NCBI GenBank assembly: GCA_934717805.1
Contig: CAKUZG010000002.1
Location: forward strand, 1 to 60,331
Length of the DNA: 60,331 nucleotides
Source: an uncultured Candidatus Saccharibacteria bacterium
GTDB taxonomy: Bacteria > Patescibacteriota > Saccharimonadia > Saccharimonadales > Saccharimonadaceae
Reading direction: 5' to 3'
A model generated the notes under the pieces. That model was given only the letters and a program-made list of their open reading frames with translations, had not been told where the DNA came from and did not search any database. Positions 24,126 to 32,885 of this stretch are shown one piece after another; positions within the stretch are counted from its first letter, which is position 1; every line of letters starts with the position of its first letter. A program made the translations under genes and the position numbers.

Positions 24126-25312
24126 TTGCTAATCTAAAAAAATACACTATTGCTGAGATTACTAAAGGGTTTACCTATAATAAGTTTGAAGGTAAAGGCT
24201 TATTTGGTTTGAACGGTGAATTAACGATTCAACCAGAGTATCAACGCAATTACATTTATGCCGATGGCAAGAAAGATGTTGCAGTTATTGAATCTATATT
24301 AAAAGGCTACCCGATTGGTTTAATTTATTTTAATAAATTAAAGGATGGTAAGCTGGAAGTTTTAGATGGACAGCAGCGAATTACATCGATTGGTCGGTTT
24401 ATCAAGGGTCTCTTCCCGATTATGTATAATGGCAACCCTACTCATTTTGATTCTTCCTTACCACAGGATTTGCAACAGAAGATATTAGAGACAGAGCTTT
24501 TAGTGTATGAGTGTGAAGGCACGGAGAGCGAAATTAAAGAGTGGTTTAAGACGATTAACATTGTTGGCGTACCGCTTAATGAGCAGGAACTGCTAAATGC
24601 TGTTTATTCCGGACCTTTTGTGACGTTGGGTAAGGAAACTTTTTCAAACTCCAGAAACGCAAATATTATCAAGTGGAGTGCGTATATTAATGGTGATGTT
24701 AAACGGCAAGATTTTTGGCATGTGGCGCTGGAGTGGATTGCAACGACAAAAAGAATGACAATTTCGGAGTACATGTCACAGCATAGATTTAATAATTCTA
24801 TTGCAGAGGTGAAAACTTATTTTGATACGGTGATAGACTGGGTGTCAAACACCTTTAATCAAGTTGAGAAAGAAATGCGTGGTCTAGAATGGGGAAGGTT
24901 ATATGAAGAATATCACAAGTTCTCTTATAACTCTGACCAAGTTTCCGAAAAAGTTAGTGAGTTGTATAGTGACCCATTTGTAAGAAGCCGTAAGGGAATA
25001 TTTGAATATGTTTTGGGGTTATATTCTGGGCAGAAAGGTGATCTAGGTGACACAAAACTGCTTGAAGTTAGGGTTTTTGATGACGCTACTAAACAAGCTG
25101 TCTATAAAAAGCAGACCAAAATTGCAGAAGAAAAAGGTGTATCAAACTGTTCTTATTGCGCAATCGGCCATGACGCTAACAAGGCAAAAATATGGAAGCT
25201 GAATGAAATGGATGCTGATCACGTTAGCGCTTGGAGTAAGGGCGGTGCAACCTCAATAGAGAATTGCGAAATGCTATGTAAATCACATAATAGAGCGAAA
25301 GGAAATAAGTAA
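24122..25312 (+). CDS. DUF262 (ParB-like) plus HNH nuclease
   Basis: The N-terminal DUF262 domain has PEYQRNYIY (38-46) and the signature DGQQR at 82-86, as in the NTP-using half of GmrSD-type enzymes. The C-terminal HNH domain has C343xxC346, DADHVSAWSKGG and LCKSHNRAKG, a zinc-braced His-Asn-His nuclease site. Both halves in one chain of 396 residues resemble single-chain GmrSD or BrxU-like restriction factors. Beside a methyltransferase it is probably the restriction partner, cutting DNA according to methylation state. The start overlaps frame C of the methyltransferase gene (ATGA) and the stop overlaps ileS (TAATG), so translation of all three may be coupled. Confidence 0.88.
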   Translation: MIANLKKYTIAEITKGFTYNKFEGKGLFGLNGELTIQPEYQRNYIYADGKKDVAVIESILKGYPIGLIYFNKLKDGKLEVLDGQQRITSIGRFIKGLFPIMYNGNPTHFDSSLPQDLQQKILETELLVYECEGTESEIKEWFKTINIVGVPLNEQELLNAVYSGPFVTLGKETFSNSRNANIIKWSAYINGDVKRQDFWHVALEWIATTKRMTISEYMSQHRFNNSIAEVKTYFDTVIDWVSNTFNQVEKEMRGLEWGRLYEEYHKFSYNSDQVSEKVSELYSDPFVRSRKGIFEYVLGLYSGQKGDLGDTKLLEVRVFDDATKQAVYKKQTKIAEEKGVSNCSYCAIGHDANKAKIWKLNEMDADHVSAWSKGGATSIENCEMLCKSHNRAKGNK

Positions 25313-28209
25313 TGAAATTTCAAGCAAATTCAAGAAGACGAGCAAAAGAATATGAAGCCGATGTTTTGGCGCGCTGGAAAGCAGAAAATACCTTTAAACA
25401 ATCAGTTGAAAACCGTAGTGAAGATAACGCCTTCGTGTTTTATGATGGCCCTCCATTCATTACTGGTGTGCCACACCACGGAACTCTTCTTAGTTCAATC
25501 GTAAAAGATGCCGTTCCGCGCTATCAAACGATGAAAGGCAAGCGAGTAGAGCGCCGTTGGGGTTGGGATACGCACGGTTTGCCAGCCGAAAACTTTGTTG
25601 AGAAAAAGCTTGGTATCACTTCTCGGCACGAAGTTGGTGAAAAAATTTCGCTAGCCGAATATATCAAAACTGCACGCGAAAGCATGGTTTCGAATGCGGC
25701 ACTTTGGGAAAGCACAATTGATCGCATTGGTCGTTGGGTTGAATTTAAAAATGCTTACAAAACAATGGATAAAGATTTTATGGAATCTGTTTGGTGGGCG
25801 TTTAAAACTCTTTACGAAAAGGGTAAAATTTATGAAGGCGAACGTGTTTTGATGTATGATACGGCGTGGGCAACTCCGCTTTCGAAAAGTGAAGTTACAA
25901 TGGATAACGACGCCTATAAAACTGTGACCGACCCGAGCGTTTTTGTAAAATTCTGGTTGAAAGATTTCGAAGATACAGAAGGTTCAAAAGATAAAACTGC
26001 AATGCTCGCCTGGACGACAACTCCTTGGACTTTACCGGCAAATATGGGGCTATTTGTTAACCCAGATTTCACCTATGCTAAAGTTAAAGTTGGTGATGAA
26101 TTCTTTATTTTAGCAAAAGATTTGCTCGAAAAAGTTTTTGTTGATGAGAAAAAACAGCCAATTCCTTTTGAAATTGTCAATTTAGTGGACGGTTCAGATT
26201 TAGTCGGTTTGAGCTACGAACCACTTTTCGAAGATTCGAAATATTCGGGCGAAGGTGAAGAGAACGCTTATAAAGTTTGGGGTGCAGATTATGTTTCTCT
26301 TGAAAGCGGAACGGGAATTGTTCACTCAGCGCCAGCATACGGTGAAGAAGACTTCAACTTTGGTAAAGAGTATGGAATTCCAGTTTTCCACGTTCTAGAT
26401 GAATATGGTAAATATTTGAACGGTGAATTTGCCGGAAAAGACGTTTGGGAATTCAACAAACCACTCGCTAAAATTTTGAAAGAGCGTGGCGTAGTTTGGA
26501 AAATTGATTACATTCGCCACGAATACCCACACAACCCACGAACAGGCCACCGATTGATGTATCGCGCGCACCCAAGCTGGTTCTTTGATATTCAAGGTCA
26601 AAAAGAATTAATGCTTGAGCAAAACGAAAATATCAATTGGTTCCCAGCACACTTAAAGCATGGTCGTTTCGAGAAAAATCTTAAAGCCGCACCAGATTGG
26701 AACTTGTCGCGTGACCGTTTTTGGGCAACTGCAATGCCAGTTTGGAAATCTGAAAGTGGTAAAATCCGCGTGGTTGGTTCTTATGCTGAGCTTAAAGAAT
26801 TAAGTGGCGTGGAGCTTGAAGATTATCACCGACCTTGGGTTGATGAAATTACTTTCGAAATTGATGGTGAAAAATACACTCGAATTGATAAAGTGCTTGA
26901 CTGTTGGTTCGAAAGTGGTTCAATGCCATTTGCGCAATTCCATTATCCTTTCGAAAACAAAGAAAAATTCGAAAAGAATTTCCCAGGCGACTTTATTGTT
27001 GAATATATCGGTCAGGTTCGTGCATGGTTCTATTATGTTCATGCCGTGAACACTGCTTTGTTTGGCAAAAACGCCTTCAAAAATGTGATTACAACTGGTG
27101 TTGTTGCCGGAAATGACGGCCGCAAGATGAGTAAATCTCTTGGAAATTACACCGATCCAAATGAATTGATGGACCAATATTCTGCCGATAGTTTGCGATT
27201 CTTGTTGCTTACTAGTCCACTTTTGAATGGTGAAGATTTTGCACTTCACGACAAGGATGTTTCAGATGTTGCGCGCAAACTTTCAATGATTTGGAACATG
27301 TATGATTTCTTCACAATGTATGCAAGCGTTGATGGTTGGGAATTTAACGGCGAGCTCAAAGACCCTTCAAAAGGTTTAGAAAACCCACTTGATAAATGGA
27401 TCGTGAGTCGTGTTCACGAACTTCGAAACGAAATTACAGAAAACATGGACGTTTACAACATTCCACGTGCGCTTGAAGGTGTTTTGCCATTCCTCGATGA
27501 TGCTTCAAACTGGTTTGTGCGCCGTTCACGACGTCGTTTCTGGAAGAGTGAAAATGGTGCCGATAAACTTCAAGCTTATCAAACACTTCACTATATTTTG
27601 AGTTATCTTGCGTTGATTCTTGCGCCATTCGTGCCTTTCTTAGCAGAAGAGCTTTGGAGTAAAATGGTTAACGATGGTTCAGTTCACTTGAAAGATTGGC
27701 CAGAAGCTGGTGAAATTGATAAAGACTTGATCGCTAAAATGGCTGAAGTTCGCGGTTATGTGAATGAAGCTCTCGCGCTTCGAGCAAAGAATGGTATGAA
27801 AATTCGCCAACCACTTGCTAGCGTGAAGGTTCCGAAAAATGCCGATACTTTCGATTTTACGCCAATTCTAATGGAAGAATTGAACGTTAAAGCTGTTGAA
27901 TATGGTGGTGAAGAGGTCAGTTTCGACTTTGAATTGACTCCTGAACTCCGTGCAGAAGGCCTAATGCGTGAGATTATTCGCCATATTCAGGCCACACGTA
28001 AGAAAGCTGGATTAAACGTTGATGATCGAATTGAACTTAACTTTACATCTGAAAATACTGAAGTTCTCGACGCGTTTAAAAAATTTGAACAAGAAATTTC
28101 GAAAGAAGTTCTGGCTACAAAAGTTGAAATTTCAGAAGATGAACTTGACTTTACTCAAACTGTAAAAGTTGAAGGTTCAGAAGCAAAAATTTCACTCAAA
28201 AAAGCTTAA
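25312..28209 (+). CDS. ileS: Isoleucyl-tRNA synthetase, eukaryote-like type 2
   Basis: This class I synthetase charges tRNA-Ile. DGPPFITGVP in the Rossmann fold, WGWDTHGLPAE, the editing domain with the TTPWTLPANMG block, KMSKS at about 605, and the C-terminal anticodon-binding domains make 965 residues. The sequence is of the type 2 (eukaryotic, mupirocin-tolerant) kind and lacks a C-terminal zinc finger. The HIGH motif reads HHGT, so its last His is replaced. The start overlaps the nuclease stop, with AGGAAA inside the nuclease gene. No separate promoter is visible, so it appears to depend on the T-box promoter 2.7 kb upstream. Confidence 0.96.
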   Translation: MKFQANSRRRAKEYEADVLARWKAENTFKQSVENRSEDNAFVFYDGPPFITGVPHHGTLLSSIVKDAVPRYQTMKGKRVERRWGWDTHGLPAENFVEKKLGITSRHEVGEKISLAEYIKTARESMVSNAALWESTIDRIGRWVEFKNAYKTMDKDFMESVWWAFKTLYEKGKIYEGERVLMYDTAWATPLSKSEVTMDNDAYKTVTDPSVFVKFWLKDFEDTEGSKDKTAMLAWTTTPWTLPANMGLFVNPDFTYAKVKVGDEFFILAKDLLEKVFVDEKKQPIPFEIVNLVDGSDLVGLSYEPLFEDSKYSGEGEENAYKVWGADYVSLESGTGIVHSAPAYGEEDFNFGKEYGIPVFHVLDEYGKYLNGEFAGKDVWEFNKPLAKILKERGVVWKIDYIRHEYPHNPRTGHRLMYRAHPSWFFDIQGQKELMLEQNENINWFPAHLKHGRFEKNLKAAPDWNLSRDRFWATAMPVWKSESGKIRVVGSYAELKELSGVELEDYHRPWVDEITFEIDGEKYTRIDKVLDCWFESGSMPFAQFHYPFENKEKFEKNFPGDFIVEYIGQVRAWFYYVHAVNTALFGKNAFKNVITTGVVAGNDGRKMSKSLGNYTDPNELMDQYSADSLRFLLLTSPLLNGEDFALHDKDVSDVARKLSMIWNMYDFFTMYASVDGWEFNGELKDPSKGLENPLDKWIVSRVHELRNEITENMDVYNIPRALEGVLPFLDDASNWFVRRSRRRFWKSENGADKLQAYQTLHYILSYLALILAPFVPFLAEELWSKMVNDGSVHLKDWPEAGEIDKDLIAKMAEVRGYVNEALALRAKNGMKIRQPLASVKVPKNADTFDFTPILMEELNVKAVEYGGEEVSFDFELTPELRAEGLMREIIRHIQATRKKAGLNVDDRIELNFTSENTEVLDAFKKFEQEISKEVLATKVEISEDELDFTQTVKVEGSEAKISLKKA

Positions 28210-28217
28210 TCAAGATA

Positions 28218-28264
28218 TTGACAATCAAAATAACTTATGCTATAATACAAGCATAAGTTATTTT
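28218..28264 (+). promoter_or_regulatory. Promoter embedded in a perfect inverted repeat / ileS terminator
   Basis: TTGACA at 28218-28223, 17 bases and TATAAT at 28241-28246 form a consensus promoter. Perfect 14-bp arms (28227-28240 and 28251-28264) enclose the -10 box, and the right arm ends in TTTTT. The same DNA can therefore end ileS transcription as a hairpin and start the next gene, or form an operator. Confidence 0.75.
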
Positions 28265-28298
28265 TAAAACAAAAAACATAAAAAATCAAAAGGCAAAA

Positions 28299-28775
28299 AT
28301 GGAAAATTTTAAGATAAACGATTATAGTACGAACGAACAGGATAAAAAATCTCTTGAACGAGAGAATAGTTTTGAAGAGTTTCAAGATTTTAAATTTGAT
28401 TCTTTCGAAAGCTTGAATTCTGAACAACAAAAAGAAATCGAAAAAACGCAAGAGAGTTCAAAAAATGAAGCTCTTGAAAACTTGAATGATATTTATGCGC
28501 GAGCTGAGCGAAACGCCGATCGCGAAAACAGTAGTTTTTTCTTGCGGGATGATGAAATTCAAAACTTGAATATTGTGCATTTCGAAGATTATGACGCAAA
28601 CTTTGAAACTTACGAAGGTCGCGAAAACGAATTCAGCTTGCGTGAAAATCAATTTAAAACGCAAGAGCAACTTGTTCAAGAAATTAGCACAATGAAATCT
28701 GTTCGCCGAGAAGTTCCAGCAGGGCAACGTTTCTCAAATATTATTCGGGCAATTTCTGGAAGAATCGCAGCTTAA
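28299..28775 (+). CDS. Unknown acidic helical protein
   Basis: The 158-residue protein is rich in Glu, Asn, Phe and Ser, is predicted largely disordered or helical, and has no signal peptide or membrane segment. A basic C-terminal patch (MKSVRREVPAGQRFSNIIRAISGRIAA) ends the chain. I do not recognise it. AAAAGGC lies before the ATG. It is transcribed from a consensus promoter and followed by a strong terminator, so it is probably well expressed and monocistronic. CPR genomes carry many such lineage-specific genes. Confidence 0.65.
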   Translation: MENFKINDYSTNEQDKKSLERENSFEEFQDFKFDSFESLNSEQQKEIEKTQESSKNEALENLNDIYARAERNADRENSSFFLRDDEIQNLNIVHFEDYDANFETYEGRENEFSLRENQFKTQEQLVQEISTMKSVRREVPAGQRFSNIIRAISGRIAA

Positions 28776-28783
28776 TATCTAGC

Positions 28784-28820
28784 AAAAAGAAAATCGGTAG
28801 AAATATCGATTTTCTTTTAA
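28784..28820 (+). terminator. Rho-independent terminator
   Basis: AAAAGAAAATCG and CGATTTTCTTTT form a 12-bp stem with a T-rich right arm. Confidence 0.85.
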
Positions 28821-28827
28821 AAAAGTG

Positions 28828-28856
28828 TTGACATTTTATTATGCTTGTGGTAAAAT
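28828..28856 (+). promoter_or_regulatory. Promoter
   Basis: TTGACA at 28828-28833, 17 bases, TAAAAT at 28851-28856. Confidence 0.85.
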
Positions 28857-28893
28857 ACGGGAGTAAATAAATTAAAAATAAACAAGGACAGAA

Positions 28894-31257
28894 ATGAAGA
28901 ACGGGAATAATCTCAATTCTACACCTGACACAGGTAAGTCTTTCGAGGAAGCTTATGGTGCTTGGGATACTCTTCAAGAAGAGCTAGACCAGCAAAGACG
29001 AGCTGAAGCCGAAGCTGCAGCCATAAAAAAGCGCGAAGAAGAACTTGCAAAGGGTGCAAAAAGATACGATAAAGCTGTTCGTGATGCGATCTATAAAGGT
29101 GATCAAACTGCCTTTAACGAGATGGCTGAACGTGATGAGCATTATCGTAAAATGGAAAATGGTGAAAATCAGATAGATGATGAACAGCCATACGAATCTT
29201 CAGTACTTTCGCAAGAGGAAATGGCACAAGCTGTAAAATCTAGCGACGAAATTCAAAAAATGGATTTGCTTGCTCGTAGAATCCAAAATGCTGGAAGTGA
29301 CGAAGCTAAAGCAAAATTCCAACAACAACTAGTTGAACTTTCGAATAATTTTTCGAAAGAAGAAGGTGCTATCGCAGTTAAAGATTGGCACGATCAATCT
29401 CAATGGGATTTTCGAGAAGCTAGCCAAGCTGAAGGATTCCGCCAAAAAGTTCTTGATTCAATTTGGGAAAAAGCAATGGAAACTCCAAAAGCTGACGATC
29501 AAGAAAATGACAGCTCAAATGATGATGATCAAGAACCACAGGTTTCTGGTAATATAGATAATCAACAAACTCAAACTGTTGACAATATCGATGACCAACA
29601 AGCTCAAAATGTTGATAACACTGACAATCAAAAAATTAGCGTCAACTATAATGTTGAAAATAACATTGATGATGAGCAGAAGCCAGAAATGATTGAACAA
29701 AACGAGCATGAGAAGAAATTTGATGAAATGTTCTTGAACGGTGCAGCAGCCGATGAATTAACAAGATACCGTCGTTCAATTCGCGCAGACTTTATTCATA
29801 AAGGAGAAATGACACCTGAAAAAGAAGAAATGTTAAAGCGTATGGAAAAAGTTAGCTATGCAGTCGGCGATATTGCACGAGAAAACGCTAAAGATACAGA
29901 AAACAATGCCGAAGAAAAAGTTGGAAGATTCCAAAAATTCAAGAAAAAAATTGGTAAGAATGTCTTAAAACTTCTTGGATTAGTTGGTATTGGCTTAGCT
30001 GCATACGGAACTGGTTATAAAACTGCTGAATCGGTTCATATAAACAACAGTGAACCAAAAGTTGAAAACAAGACTAAAACTGAACTTAGCGAAAGTTCTG
30101 CATCTGAATTCAACAAACAAGCAAGCTTCGATAGTAGCAATGCTCAAGAGCAAGAAAAGAACTTTAATAACGGAAAATACGATTCAGAAAATAACGACTA
30201 CAATAAAGTTGATCAAAAAGAGAATCAATATTCGATTGGTACAAGCGTAGCAGGACTTTCGAATGAAGACTTCCAAAAAAATATGATTGAATCGCACAGT
30301 GAAGATGACATTGAATATATGGGACAATTCTTTGTTAACGATTCTGAAGCGGCTCAAAAATATTTGGGAATGTCGAACAGCGAAGTTGATAACTTAGTTG
30401 ATGCTGCACGAAATGGTGACCAATCTGCTTTCCAAAAAATAAATGAAGCTTATACGAACTATATGGCTGGTGCTAAAGTTGTTGGTCAAGAAGCTTTGGA
30501 AGGTGATTATTACTCAATCTTTGTGAATGGTGATAAGAACTACGCTCACTCTGAAGGTGCATTTGGTGGAACGGCTCGTGTTGTTCAATTGCAAAACGGT
30601 CAACAAATCTTGATTCGTGACCAGTGTAAACAGTTGATGATGAAGAAGCAAGTGAATGTTCCTAGCGGATGGACAACTCCAACAATTCCGTTTGGTCAAA
30701 CTTACACTCCACCTGCTCCAAACACTCCTCCAACTCCAAACATTCCACCTGAAACTCCTCCAAACACTCCACCAGAGACTCCACCGGAAACTCCTCCAAA
30801 CACTCCACCAGAGACTCCACCGGAAACTCCTCCAAACACCCCACCGGAGACACCACCTGAAACTCCTCCAAACACCCCACCAGAGACTAAATTTACAGAA
30901 GATCAATCGATCTATAATGATGGTGGTGCGGTAACTAAAATGGATGCCGGAGAATTAACTCAAGCTCCAACTGCAGCAGAAGAGGCTGGTAAAGCAACTT
31001 ATGATGTGGCACCAGGTGCTGAAACTGCAATTACTGCTGAAGGTGTAGATAGCAATATCGATAACTCAGGTATAGCTAACCAAGCTAGTCAATATGGTGG
31101 TGAAATAACTGTAGATCAAGCTGCAGCACAAGCCGCGCAACAAGTTGAATCTTCAGCGAACGCGCAAGCTAACGCTCAAGATCAAAACCAGTCTGTAAAT
31201 ATTGGTGGCCAGAATGTTTCATATAATGACATTCAAAGAGCACAAAACGGACAATAA
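28894..31257 (+). CDS. Large bitopic membrane protein with Pro/Thr repeat stalk
   Basis: The 787-residue protein has no N-terminal signal peptide. Residues 1-345 are acidic, coiled-coil-like and Gln/Asn-rich. A basic patch (KFKKKIGK) precedes a single hydrophobic segment at about 356-373 (VLKLLGLVGIGLAAYG). After an Asn/Ser/Glu-rich linker comes a small folded-looking domain at about 455-590. A stalk of 12-residue ETPPNTPPETPP repeats lies at 619-664, then a Gln/Ala-rich end. Topology is probably N-in, C-out, placing the repeats and C-terminal part outside. I cannot name the family. A surface or host-contact role is plausible. The LPHTG surface gene follows after 22 bases. Confidence 0.75.
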   Translation: MKNGNNLNSTPDTGKSFEEAYGAWDTLQEELDQQRRAEAEAAAIKKREEELAKGAKRYDKAVRDAIYKGDQTAFNEMAERDEHYRKMENGENQIDDEQPYESSVLSQEEMAQAVKSSDEIQKMDLLARRIQNAGSDEAKAKFQQQLVELSNNFSKEEGAIAVKDWHDQSQWDFREASQAEGFRQKVLDSIWEKAMETPKADDQENDSSNDDDQEPQVSGNIDNQQTQTVDNIDDQQAQNVDNTDNQKISVNYNVENNIDDEQKPEMIEQNEHEKKFDEMFLNGAAADELTRYRRSIRADFIHKGEMTPEKEEMLKRMEKVSYAVGDIARENAKDTENNAEEKVGRFQKFKKKIGKNVLKLLGLVGIGLAAYGTGYKTAESVHINNSEPKVENKTKTELSESSASEFNKQASFDSSNAQEQEKNFNNGKYDSENNDYNKVDQKENQYSIGTSVAGLSNEDFQKNMIESHSEDDIEYMGQFFVNDSEAAQKYLGMSNSEVDNLVDAARNGDQSAFQKINEAYTNYMAGAKVVGQEALEGDYYSIFVNGDKNYAHSEGAFGGTARVVQLQNGQQILIRDQCKQLMMKKQVNVPSGWTTPTIPFGQTYTPPAPNTPPTPNIPPETPPNTPPETPPETPPNTPPETPPETPPNTPPETPPETPPNTPPETKFTEDQSIYNDGGAVTKMDAGELTQAPTAAEEAGKATYDVAPGAETAITAEGVDSNIDNSGIANQASQYGGEITVDQAAAQAAQQVESSANAQANAQDQNQSVNIGGQNVSYNDIQRAQNGQ
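30751..30888 (+). repeat. 36-bp coding minisatellite (about 3.8 copies)
   Basis: The 12-codon unit encoding ETPPNTPPETPP recurs with near-identical DNA. Because 36 is a multiple of three, copy-number change would alter stalk length without breaking the frame. Confidence 0.9.
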
Positions 31258-31279
31258 TAAAAAATAAAAAAGGCAAAAA

Positions 31280-32713
31280 ATGTTAATTAAAAATAAAATA
31301 CAAAATTTGGGGGTTGCAGTAATTGCAACCCTCGTAGGTGCAGCGTTTTTTGGTTCAACAGCATTTGCTTATGGGCCAGAACGGCAAACTTTTACTGCTG
31401 AAAACCCTGCAGACCACGTAACATTTAACTCAATCACAAACAACCCAACAGTTGGTGATGAACGAAATTTCGTTCGAGTTCGCCAAGTTGGTAGCGCACA
31501 ATTTGTTGATAGTGTTGATATCGTTCCTGGTCAAGAATATGAAGTTTATATCTATTATCACAATAATGCAAAAAGCTCTTTAAATTCAAAAGAAAATAAC
31601 TATCGTGGTATTGCGCTAGATACAAAACTTCGAACAATTCTGCCTTCAAAAATTGCTAAAGGTGGAACAGAACGAGTTATTGCAGAAATTACTGCAAGTA
31701 ATGCACGACCGCAAAAAGTTTGGGATGAATCTACATTGCGATCACCTTCGCGAGAAGTTGCGTTGCGATATATCCAAGGTTCAGCCAAAATCACAACAAA
31801 AGGAAGCATTAATGGTCAAGCTATTTATGGTGAAAGTCTTCTAGGTAGCGGCGTAAAACTTGGTTTTGATGGTCTAAATGGTATCCTTCCTGGATGTGAT
31901 CACTACTCAGGTTATATTACATATCGATTTAAAGCAGACTATCCTGATTTTGAAACAACTAAAACTGTTTCAAAAGCTGGTGCAAATTCATTTGCAAAAA
32001 GCCAAACTGTAGGTATTAATGACGAAGTTGAATTTAAAGTTACTTACAAAAACACTGGAACAACCCTTCAAAGTAATGTTAATATTAAAGACATTCTTCC
32101 GGCAGGTATGACACTTGTTCCTGGAACAACTCGAATTACAACTCCATCAGACCAAACTGGTAAAACTTTAAATGATGATATTTCAAGAGTTGGAATTAAT
32201 ATTGGAAATTACTCAGCTGGTGGTTCAGCAACAGTAGTATTCCGTGTAAAAATTGATTCTTCAAAATTAATTTGTGGAGCTAACACTTTCACAAATACCG
32301 CACAAGCGATTACTCAAAATGGTGGAAAATCTGATTCTGCGAAAGTAGTTGTTCAAAAAGATTGTACACCACAAGAGAAAAAAGAATATTGTGAGATTCC
32401 TGGAAAAGGAAACTTGAAGAAAAACGATGCAAACTGTAGTGATAAATGTAAGATTCCTGGTCTTCAACATCTTTCAGCTAACGATGCAAACTGTGCTGAA
32501 GTTCCAACAGAACTTCCACACACTGGTCCTGCTGAAGCTGCAATGATGGTAATTGCGATTATGGCAATCACAGGTGCTGTAGCATACTGGTTCCGAAGTC
32601 GTGAAGAAATGAAAAAAGCAACTGCAGGTCTTGCAACAAAAGCAAACGACATTGTTGATCACAAAGCAACAAAAGTTGAAACTAAAAAATCTGAAAAAGT
32701 AGAGAAAAAATAG
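31280..32713 (+). CDS. Surface protein with DUF11 domain and LPHTG sorting signal
   Basis: A signal peptide ends at about AFA in residues 28-33 (hydrophobic core VAVIATLVGAAFFGSTAFA). An N-terminal beta-rich region follows. A DUF11-type adhesin domain at about 230-355 (ETTKTVSKAG, VEFKVTYKNTGT, DILPAGMTLVPGT) comes next. Two short Cys repeats of the form CxIPGxGxLxxNDANC lie at about 370-405. The sorting signal LPHTG is at 412-416, with a membrane segment at about 422-438, but a tail of some 38 charged residues follows, longer than usual. It is either a sortase substrate or simply a membrane-anchored adhesin. It probably shares the mRNA of the upstream large membrane protein. Confidence 0.85.
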   Translation: MLIKNKIQNLGVAVIATLVGAAFFGSTAFAYGPERQTFTAENPADHVTFNSITNNPTVGDERNFVRVRQVGSAQFVDSVDIVPGQEYEVYIYYHNNAKSSLNSKENNYRGIALDTKLRTILPSKIAKGGTERVIAEITASNARPQKVWDESTLRSPSREVALRYIQGSAKITTKGSINGQAIYGESLLGSGVKLGFDGLNGILPGCDHYSGYITYRFKADYPDFETTKTVSKAGANSFAKSQTVGINDEVEFKVTYKNTGTTLQSNVNIKDILPAGMTLVPGTTRITTPSDQTGKTLNDDISRVGINIGNYSAGGSATVVFRVKIDSSKLICGANTFTNTAQAITQNGGKSDSAKVVVQKDCTPQEKKEYCEIPGKGNLKKNDANCSDKCKIPGLQHLSANDANCAEVPTELPHTGPAEAAMMVIAIMAITGAVAYWFRSREEMKKATAGLATKANDIVDHKATKVETKKSEKVEKK

Positions 32714-32723
32714 TTTCGAAAAA

Positions 32724-32760
32724 AATAAATAAACCTCGTTAAGACGGGGTTTATTTTTGT
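32724..32760 (+). terminator. Rho-independent terminator
   Basis: AAATAAACC and GGTTTATTT arms with a GC-rich centre and a T-run. Confidence 0.8.
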
Positions 32761-32828
32761 TTTTGAACGATTATTAGGTGTTAAAAAGTTTAAAATGCTT
32801 ATGTCGCACAATTTTTGAAAATAGTAAT

Positions 32829-32863
32829 AAAAAATACCTCTTGAGTAGGGAGGTATTTTCGAT
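32829..32863 (-). terminator. rplU terminator
   Basis: AATACCTC and GAGGTATT pair; on the minus strand TTTTTT follows, as expected downstream of rplU. Confidence 0.75.
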
Positions 32864-32885
32864 ATAATGGCTGGCCGCCTTTTTA

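Noticed and set aside
30514..30906. 130-codon open frame on the minus strand
   Set aside because: It is the antisense reading of the Pro/Thr repeat of the membrane protein; its Trp/Arg repeats are a by-product and it has no ribosome site.
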